A DNA stretch of 19,928 nt from UMGS1649 sp964481385 (GTDB lineage: Bacteria > Bacillota > Clostridia > TANB77 > CAG-465). The DNA lies in the NCBI GenBank assembly GCA_964481385.1, contig CAYZTN010000020.1:1-19928 (forward strand), in the 5' to 3' direction. Shown here one piece after another: positions 15,615 through 19,928 of the stretch; the stretch's first letter is position 1, and each line of letters starts with the position of its first letter. Position numbers and translations under genes: made by a program. The notes below the pieces were generated by a model. The model searched no databases. It saw only the letters and a list, made by a program, of their open reading frames with translations, and was not told where the DNA came from.

Positions 15615-15708
15615 ATATTACCTCGCTTACATTTAACTATCAACACTGTTTCTATCACACTCTTGTTGTATCACATTTGGTCTACGTTTTCAACTCACAA
15701 ATAAGTAT

Positions 15709-15969
15709 TTATATATATGTTATTTCTTTGTTAAAGCTTTTTTCTTTTTCGGAAATCATTGACTTCCTTACGTCAGGAAAATGTTCAATCACACTAATAC
15801 CACTGTTTTCATAAGAAGCTTTAGCCTTACAAATTATCTTTTCAAAGTTTTCCAATTTTGAATATTGCAACACTCTCATAAGTTCTCTTGCATACCAAAG
15901 TTTTTCACCATTTTCGTCAATGTGTTTAATACCTTCAAATACATTATTATTTATTTCTAACTCGTTCAT
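15709..15969 (-). pseudogene. DinD-like (Bro-N/anti-repressor type) protein, N-terminal fragment
   Basis: The 86 residues match the beginning of the DNA-damage-inducible protein D family: FEGIKHIDENGEKLWYAREL, then LENFEKIICKAK, ENSG, and VIEHFPDVRK. Full-length DinD is roughly three times longer and continues with a LSRYACYLIAQN-type segment. Here the match stops after DVRKSM, and a short unrelated lysine-rich tail follows. I found no continuation in the other frames down to pgeF, so the rest seems deleted, not frameshifted. The start is the ATG at 15969, behind AAAGGAGAGGT. Its leader bases TTGTATAAAGGAGAGGT nearly equal those of the KilA-N gene upstream, as if the two came together. It could still be expressed as a small DNA-binding protein. 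Confidence 0.75.
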
Positions 15970-16062
15970 ATTTACCTCTCCTTTATACAACAATTTTAAG
16001 ACTTGTTATTCTCATTATCTGTTGTTAAAAATTTTTCATTTATCTATTATTATCACTTCCTT

Positions 16063-16902
16063 TTAGTTTTTCCCACTTTCCAATAGCTTTATACTCTCAG
16101 CTTTATTCAGTATATTTAATTGATATTTTGCAATTTCACTTAACATTTCAAATCTATCTTCTTTACTTTTGCCTTCTTTAATCAATTCTGCGTTATGTGA
16201 CTCCAAATTTGATAACACCGTTAGTTCATTTATAGAAGCATAATCTCTTATGTTAGAGGTTCTAGCTAATTCGGGATTTAATTTTCTCCATTCTTTAGCA
16301 GTTGTATTAAATAAAATAACATTTAAAATATCTGCTTCTTCTGCATATTTCAACCACTCTTTATTTGCATAATAATTGCTAGCAGGTAATATATAATTTT
16401 TAATAGCATCTGTATGTATCATGTAATTATTTTTTGTTAGTATTCTCTTTACATCCCATTCCCTATTATTATTTTCTAATTCTTTTAATCTTTCAAATTC
16501 TTTTATTAAATATAACTTAAATACCGGACTAATTGCAGAAGCAAATTCAAAAGCTATATCTTTATGTGCATATGTGCCACCATATTTACCCATTTTAGAG
16601 TACATACCAATAGCATTAGTTTTTTCACACCATTCTGATACACTTGGTGTAAAAGTTAATAACCCAACTTGTTTTCTAAAGTGTTCAGATTCGAACACTT
16701 TAAAATTAGGATTATATAGTTGTTCCCACGCAGTTAAAAAGTCTAAAGTACTTCTATTACGTAACCAGTTTCTTATGACATCAGCCACTCGCGATTTATC
16801 GCTTTTAGCTTTTGCTATATCAGAAATACAAATATAATCTTTTTCATTTAAATTTGTAACATTTATTTGTACATTTTGTACTTCTATAATATTGTTTTTC
16901 AT
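16063..16902 (-). CDS. KilA-N domain protein
   Basis: This 279-residue protein has an N-terminal KilA-N type DNA-binding domain (about residues 1-145: YICISDIAKAKS, VIRNWLRNRSTLDFLTAWEQLYN, FTPSVSEWCEKTNAIGMYSKMGKYGGTYAHKDIAFEFASAISPVFKLYLIKEFERLKE). A helical C-terminal region about 130 residues long follows. Such genes occur in phages, in mobile regions and singly on gut Firmicute and Bacteroidetes chromosomes; the function is mostly unknown. AAGGAGAGGT lies upstream of the ATG. The gene has a near-ideal promoter with a LexA-like site at its start point. The DinD-like fragment sits 93 nt downstream. Together they look like a small phage-derived or mobile islet between housekeeping and spore genes. 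Confidence 0.88.
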   Translation of the reverse strand: MKNNIIEVQNVQINVTNLNEKDYICISDIAKAKSDKSRVADVIRNWLRNRSTLDFLTAWEQLYNPNFKVFESEHFRKQVGLLTFTPSVSEWCEKTNAIGMYSKMGKYGGTYAHKDIAFEFASAISPVFKLYLIKEFERLKELENNNREWDVKRILTKNNYMIHTDAIKNYILPASNYYANKEWLKYAEEADILNVILFNTTAKEWRKLNPELARTSNIRDYASINELTVLSNLESHNAELIKEGKSKEDRFEMLSEIAKYQLNILNKAESIKLLESGKN

Positions 16903-16935
16903 ATATATTTACCTCTCCTTCATACAATGTTTTGT

Positions 16936-16979
16936 GAACTTACGTTTGCATTATACATCGCTTTTTGTGTTTTTGTCAA
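16936..16979 (-). promoter_or_regulatory. Promoter of the KilA-N gene with a LexA-like site
   Basis: On the minus strand perfect TTGACA (16979-16974) and perfect TATAAT (16955-16950) are 18 nt apart. At the expected start point the plus strand has GAAC-TTAC-GTTT (16936-16947), one base from the Gram-positive LexA box core GAAC-n4-GTTC. DinD and related phage-type genes are often damage-controlled, which makes the site plausible but not proven. Confidence 0.65.
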
Positions 16980-16984
16980 CACCT

Positions 16985-17018
16985 CTTGACGAAAAACTCA
17001 TCGACAAAATTCGACAGT
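16985..17018. promoter_or_regulatory. Tandem Spo0A-box-like sites between KilA-N and spoVA
   Basis: On the minus strand TGTCGAA-TTT-TGTCGAT (17016-17000) gives two Spo0A-box-like heptamers with a 10-bp period, as in the tandem boxes of the Bacillus abrB promoter. A weaker copy TTGACGAAA lies at 16986-16994 on the plus strand. They are about 57-75 bp upstream of the KilA-N start point and about 160-175 bp upstream of the spoVAC start codon. Confidence 0.5.
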
Positions 17019-17108
17019 ACTTCTTGAAAGCCTAAACATTTCTAATATCTTTCATATATATTTAGGTTATTCACAAACTGCAAAAACAATATTTTCCTTT
17101 TAATATTA

Positions 17109-17137
17109 AAATATGCAAACTTCAAATTTATATAATA
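17109..17137 (+). promoter_or_regulatory. Weak candidate sigma-G promoter of the spoVA operon
   Basis: AAATA (17109-17113) and TATAATA (17131-17137) are 17 nt apart. Each is one base from the sigma-G consensus elements (GHATR, CATNHTA), and the spacing is one short. The position, about 35-40 nt before the ATG, is right and spoVA is a known sigma-G operon, but the extreme AT content makes chance matches likely. Confidence 0.25.
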
Positions 17138-17175
17138 ATTTAAAATAATTTACACAAAATATTTTTGGTGATTTT

Positions 17176-17637
17176 ATGAATTATACAAAAATGGGAATGA
17201 ATAATGAAGAATATGTAAAATACGTAGAAAGCAAAGCTGCAAAAAGTAACATTATAAAAAACTGCTTAATGGCTTTTTTAATTGGTGGTGCAATTTGCGT
17301 ACTTGGACAGCTAATTATGAATATAGGGATAAATAATGGACTAGATAAAAAGACCGCTTCTACTCTTACCTCAATATCCTTAATATTTATAGCAGCATTT
17401 CTTACTGCAATTAGAGTATTTCACAAGATAGGAAAAGTAGCTGGTGCCGGTACAATAGTGCCTATTACAGGCTTTTCAAACTCCATTGTATCTCCCGCAA
17501 TGGAATACAAATCTGAAGGCGTGATGCTTGGAATTGGTGCAAACATGTTTAAAGTTGCAGGCCCCGTACTCGTATATGGTATCGGTAGCTCTGTTATTGT
17601 TGGACTTGTGTACTGGCTTGTAAAATATGTATTTTAG
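17176..17637 (+). CDS. spoVAC: Stage V sporulation protein AC
   Basis: SpoVAC is an integral membrane protein of the forespore inner membrane. With SpoVAD and SpoVAE it moves dipicolinic acid into the spore during sporulation and out at germination; in Bacillus it behaves as a mechanosensitive channel. The 153 residues contain about four hydrophobic segments starting at NCLMAFLIGGAICVLGQ (about 28). It has the family's GAGTIVPITGFSNSIVSPAMEYKSEG stretch. GGTGAT lies 5 nt before the ATG. It is the first gene here of a compact spoVAC-spoVAD-spoVAE operon; spoVAA, spoVAB and spoVAF are absent next to it, as in many Clostridia. Confidence 0.95.
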   Translation: MNYTKMGMNNEEYVKYVESKAAKSNIIKNCLMAFLIGGAICVLGQLIMNIGINNGLDKKTASTLTSISLIFIAAFLTAIRVFHKIGKVAGAGTIVPITGFSNSIVSPAMEYKSEGVMLGIGANMFKVAGPVLVYGIGSSVIVGLVYWLVKYVF

Positions 17638-17648
17638 AGGTGACACAT

Positions 17649-18668
17649 ATGAAAATTGGAAAACAAACTATAAAATTTGAAAACACACCTGTACTACGCG
17701 AATGTGGTAGTGTTGTAGGTCCTAAAGAAAATTCTGGGCCATTAAGTGAATTTTTTGATACTTGCTTAAGTGATGTGTATTTTGGAGAAGAAACTTTTGA
17801 AAAAGCAGAATCTAAACTAATAAAAGAAGCGGTCCAAAATGTATTTAACAAAACTAATTTAGATAATACCAAAATTGACTACATGTTTGCGGGAGACCTG
17901 CTTAATCAATGTATAAGTTCAGGCTATGCCGCTCGTGATATTGAAGTTCCATATATTGGACTATATGGTGCATGTTCAACATTTGCAGAAGCAAATATTA
18001 TGGCAAGTGTATTTGTAAATAGCGGCTGTGCCACTCACTGCATTGCTGCTGCGTCATCTCACTTTTGCTCTGCTGAGAGACAATTTAGAATGCCACTAGA
18101 ACAAGGAACACAAACTCCGCCAACAGGCCAATGGACCGTAACTGGAGCCGGTGCCACTCTTATTGTTCCAAATTCTGAAGATACGCAAAATAGGTATCCT
18201 CGTATAACTTATGCAACTCCAGGAAAAATAGTAGACATGGGGGTCACAGACATCGCTAATATGGGTGCAGCAATGGCACCGGCATGTTTCGACACAATTG
18301 TAACTCACTTAGAAGATACTGGACGTGACGCGAATTACTATGACCTTATATGCACAGGAGATTTAGGAATACTTGGCTCAGATATTTTAAAGGAACAGCT
18401 AAAACATTACGGTATAGATATATATTCTGTACACAACGACTGCGGTATGATGATATTCGACTGTAATGCACAAGACACTAAAACTGGTGGAAGCGGTTGT
18501 GGTTGTAGTGCTTCAGTATTTAGTGGTTATGTATTTAAAAAACTTATGGATAAAAGTATAAACCGTGTGCTATTAATTTCAACAGGTGCACTTATGAGCC
18601 CTGTGTCTCTAGGGCAAGGCGAATCGATTCCAGGCGTTGCACATGCAATTGCAATTGAAAATGTATAA
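17649..18668 (+). CDS. spoVAD: Stage V sporulation protein AD, dipicolinate-binding
   Basis: SpoVAD is a soluble or peripheral protein on the forespore membrane with a thiolase/ketoacyl synthase fold that binds calcium dipicolinate. The 339 residues match the family. Typical stretches are VLRECGSVVGPKE near the N terminus, DYMFAGDLLNQCI, YGACSTFAEA (the position of the thiolase-like cysteine), SSHFCSAERQFR, PPTGQWTVTGAGA, and GCSASVFSGYV toward the end. I choose the ATG at 17649, with AGAGGTG 6 nt upstream, over the in-frame GTG at 17640, which forms part of that site. It begins 11 nt after spoVAC and ends 12 nt before spoVAE. Confidence 0.96.
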   Translation: MKIGKQTIKFENTPVLRECGSVVGPKENSGPLSEFFDTCLSDVYFGEETFEKAESKLIKEAVQNVFNKTNLDNTKIDYMFAGDLLNQCISSGYAARDIEVPYIGLYGACSTFAEANIMASVFVNSGCATHCIAAASSHFCSAERQFRMPLEQGTQTPPTGQWTVTGAGATLIVPNSEDTQNRYPRITYATPGKIVDMGVTDIANMGAAMAPACFDTIVTHLEDTGRDANYYDLICTGDLGILGSDILKEQLKHYGIDIYSVHNDCGMMIFDCNAQDTKTGGSGCGCSASVFSGYVFKKLMDKSINRVLLISTGALMSPVSLGQGESIPGVAHAIAIENV

Positions 18669-18680
18669 AGGAGAAGCGTT

Positions 18681-19055
18681 ATGGACATATTTATTGATTA
18701 TTTAAAAGCTTTTATAACTGGTGGAGTTATCTGTACAATTGGACAAATTTTAATAGACAAAACAAAACTTACACCTGCAAGAATTCTCGTAATTTTTGTT
18801 ACAGCAGGAGTTATTCTAACCGGTCTTGGAGTATATCAGTATATAGCTGAATTTGGTGGTGCTGGAGCAAGTGTCCCTATATCCGGCTTTGGTTATTGTC
18901 TAGGTACAGGAGTAATGGAAGAAATAGACAAAGTCGGTGCTATTGGAATATTTACTGGTGGCCTTAAAGCTGCTGCCGGTGGAATTTCTGCTGCCATAAT
19001 ATTTGGATACCTTTTTGCCCTTATAGCTAAACCAGATATTAAAGATGTAAAATGA
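18681..19055 (+). CDS. spoVAE: Stage V sporulation protein AE (SpoVAEb type)
   Basis: This small membrane protein of the dipicolinate channel has 124 residues and three to four hydrophobic segments. Its layout mirrors SpoVAC: FITGGVICTIGQILID near the start, and GAGASVPISGFGYCLGTGVMEEIDKVG in place of SpoVAC's GAGTIVPITGFSNSI stretch. This shows the two are related. AAAGGAG is placed 6 nt before the ATG. It is the third and last gene of the operon. No terminator is visible directly after it; the coat genes begin 73 nt on, behind their own promoter. Confidence 0.94.
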   Translation: MDIFIDYLKAFITGGVICTIGQILIDKTKLTPARILVIFVTAGVILTGLGVYQYIAEFGGAGASVPISGFGYCLGTGVMEEIDKVGAIGIFTGGLKAAAGGISAAIIFGYLFALIAKPDIKDVK

Positions 19056-19067
19056 GAAAAATTAGCT

Positions 19068-19097
19068 GTATAGCAGTTACTTTTGCAGTACATAATA
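19068..19097 (+). promoter_or_regulatory. Sigma-G-type promoter of the coat protein genes
   Basis: GTATA (19068-19072) and CATAATA (19091-19097) are separated by exactly 18 nt and match the sigma-G consensus GHATR-n18-CATNHTA at every position. Transcription would start near 19104, about 25 nt before the ATG, with GAGGAGG in the leader. Confidence 0.65.
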
Positions 19098-19128
19098 CTT
19101 TTGTATTTATATACGAGGAGGTAAAAAT

Positions 19129-19311
19129 ATGGATACATTAAACCAAATGGAATTACAGGATATTCGTCATACCTGTGGTGCCTGTTCAGATTTTTGCAAA
19201 AAAATCGAATATTACAAGACGATAACAAACGACCAAAACGCAATTGACATTATGACTAAAATTTGTAATGCTTGCTCTAGTCTTAAGCAAGATTTAACAA
19301 ATATGTTATAG
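19129..19311 (+). CDS. Small cysteine-rich protein, probably a spore coat partner protein
   Basis: The 60 residues form two likely helices. The opening MDTLNQMELQDIRH resembles the short helical proteins that commonly precede CotF-type coat genes in Clostridia. Unusually it has five cysteines: Cys16, Cys19 and Cys23 in the first helix and Cys46 and Cys49 in the second (CxxCxxxC and CxxC). That suggests disulfide cross-linking or metal binding. GAGGAGG lies 6 nt before the ATG. It lies 12 nt before the next coat gene and behind a candidate sigma-G promoter. The assignment rests on size, order and general resemblance. Confidence 0.72.
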   Translation: MDTLNQMELQDIRHTCGACSDFCKKIEYYKTITNDQNAIDIMTKICNACSSLKQDLTNML

Positions 19312-19323
19312 GAGGTAATTCAT

Positions 19324-19572
19324 ATGAACGAAAAACAAGCAGTAGCAGATACTTTATCTAGCACAAATGCAATTATTAACATGCTTACATATTCTGTAAT
19401 GCAGTCTAATAACAAAAACTTAAGAGATACATTTCAAAATGCAAGAAACCAAATGGAAGCGTTGCAATGGGAAATATATCTAATAGCTAAACAAAATGGA
19501 TACTACACACCAGCAGCTCCTGCAGGTCAGGCAGATATTGACGCAGTAAAGCAAGCAGTAAGTAATAGCTAA
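19324..19572 (+). CDS. CotF-family spore coat protein
   Basis: The 82 residues contain a helical-pair Coat_F domain: KQAVADTLSSTNAIINMLTYSV, then LRDTFQNARNQMEALQWEIYLIAKQNGYYTPAAPA. The N-terminal DxLSS and the C-terminal ..IYLIAKQNGYY pattern are typical of the short clostridial CotF proteins. The C terminus is polar and alanine-rich. It is expected in the spore coat and carries no enzymatic motif. AGGAGGT lies 8 nt before the ATG. It is the second gene of a two-gene unit that ends at the strong terminator at 19582. Confidence 0.85.
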   Translation: MNEKQAVADTLSSTNAIINMLTYSVMQSNNKNLRDTFQNARNQMEALQWEIYLIAKQNGYYTPAAPAGQADIDAVKQAVSNS

Positions 19573-19581
19573 ATAATATTA

Positions 19582-19615
19582 ACCCTCATAGAACCACTTT
19601 TATGAGGGTGTTTTT
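19582..19615 (+). terminator. Intrinsic terminator of the coat genes
   Basis: A perfect 9-bp stem ACCCTCATA/TATGAGGGT (19582-19590 with 19601-19609) is followed by GTTTTT. Confidence 0.9.
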
Positions 19616-19622
19616 GTACCTA

Positions 19623-19659
19623 AAAAACAGACTGCGTAATCTATACACAATCTGTTTTT
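19623..19659. terminator. Bidirectional hairpin terminator facing the right-hand region
   Basis: Nine-base arms AAAAACAGA/TCTGTTTTT, extended by two pairs past one mismatch, end in T-tracts on both strands, the longer (six T) on the minus strand. It probably ends a minus-strand transcript coming from the right edge. Confidence 0.7.
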
Positions 19660-19928
19660 AACTTTTATTGATACATGTCAAATAAGAATGTTCCCATGTA
19701 TACATCTTTCACTTTATGTACTCCTCGTCGTTTCCTAGCTATTCTATGTTCACAAGACCTCACAGGGTAAGCCTCTTAACTTTCCTCATTTACCCGCTTA
19801 ATTTACTGCATAAGGTTACGTATATCCTTTGGGCTTTGACTTGTAATGTAGCCTTACCCTCTTATACAGCCTTGTATTAAGTTTTTGTTCATCGAGCCTT
19901 GATTTTGATACACACTTCCTCCACTTCC
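19660..19928. other. Unexplained region at the right edge, visibly richer in GC
   Basis: No gene can be supported here. On the minus strand a frame is open from the window edge to a TAA at 19816-19818 (36 residues, lysine- and arginine-rich, containing RLDEQKLNTRLY). It could be the end of a longer gene or chance. About 150 further bases before the terminator at 19623-19659 have no open frame of note. A weak inverted repeat ATACATG/CATGTAT surrounds 19671-19700. The composition differs from the rest of the window, so this may be a structured RNA or the margin of a mobile element, but I recognise neither. Confidence 0.4.

Noticed and set aside
19660..19928. Group II intron 3' end or ltrA-type reverse transcriptase
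   Set aside because: No domain V hairpin and no reverse transcriptase or maturase motif can be seen in the available bases.

Overview
The window looks like chromosomal DNA of a low-GC, endospore-forming Firmicute of the class Clostridia. It is strongly AT-rich and uses AGGAGG-type ribosome binding sites with some GTG and TTG starts. It carries four kinds of spore gene: the germination protease gpr, the spoVAC-spoVAD-spoVAE operon, CotF-type coat proteins, and candidate sigma-G and Spo0A sites. I cannot name the genus or species from sequence alone.

Layout, left to right. At 1-93 is a degenerate palindromic repeat. asd (119-1093, +) ends at a hairpin shared with a converging pair of minus-strand genes: a secreted/membrane bactofilin-like protein (1208-2395) and gpr (2460-3414), the latter broken by one frameshift. 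A membrane-anchored VanY-type carboxypeptidase with a Big2-like domain (3570-5183, +) converges on a minus-strand run of trmFO, holA and a YfcE-type phosphoesterase (8273-5200); the phosphoesterase is also frameshifted. Next come a membrane protein of RsiV/PdaC type (8412-9149), a cadC-cadA metal-efflux operon (11802-9411) with a textbook promoter and operator, and a three-gene ABC-2 exporter (14559-12016) with an unusual leader. They are followed by pgeF (14769-15614), a DinD-like N-terminal fragment and a KilA-N domain gene (15709-16902). The last part is the plus-strand spoVA operon and two small coat genes (17176-19572), two terminators, and an unexplained stretch of visibly higher GC running off the right edge.

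How it works together. The housekeeping genes cover lysine/threonine/methionine synthesis, tRNA modification, DNA replication and purine/metal-related functions. The spore genes cover dipicolinate transport into the forespore, coat building and degradation of spore DNA-binding proteins at germination. The metal operon is a self-contained sensor plus pump.

The structure that ordinary genes do not explain is as follows: (i) a family of at least five palindromes with a conserved loop (GTGTCATTTG-GGACG...-CAAATGACAC), including a perfect 40-bp inverted pair at 11885-11994; (ii) a candidate attenuator and operator ahead of the ABC exporter; (iii) clusters of Spo0A-box-like sites in two intergenic regions; (iv) two single-frame lesions, one of which (gpr) sits on a shift-prone UUU-UAA sequence. 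I see no CRISPR array, no intact insertion sequence, no tRNA or rRNA, and no recognisable multi-gene defence system.
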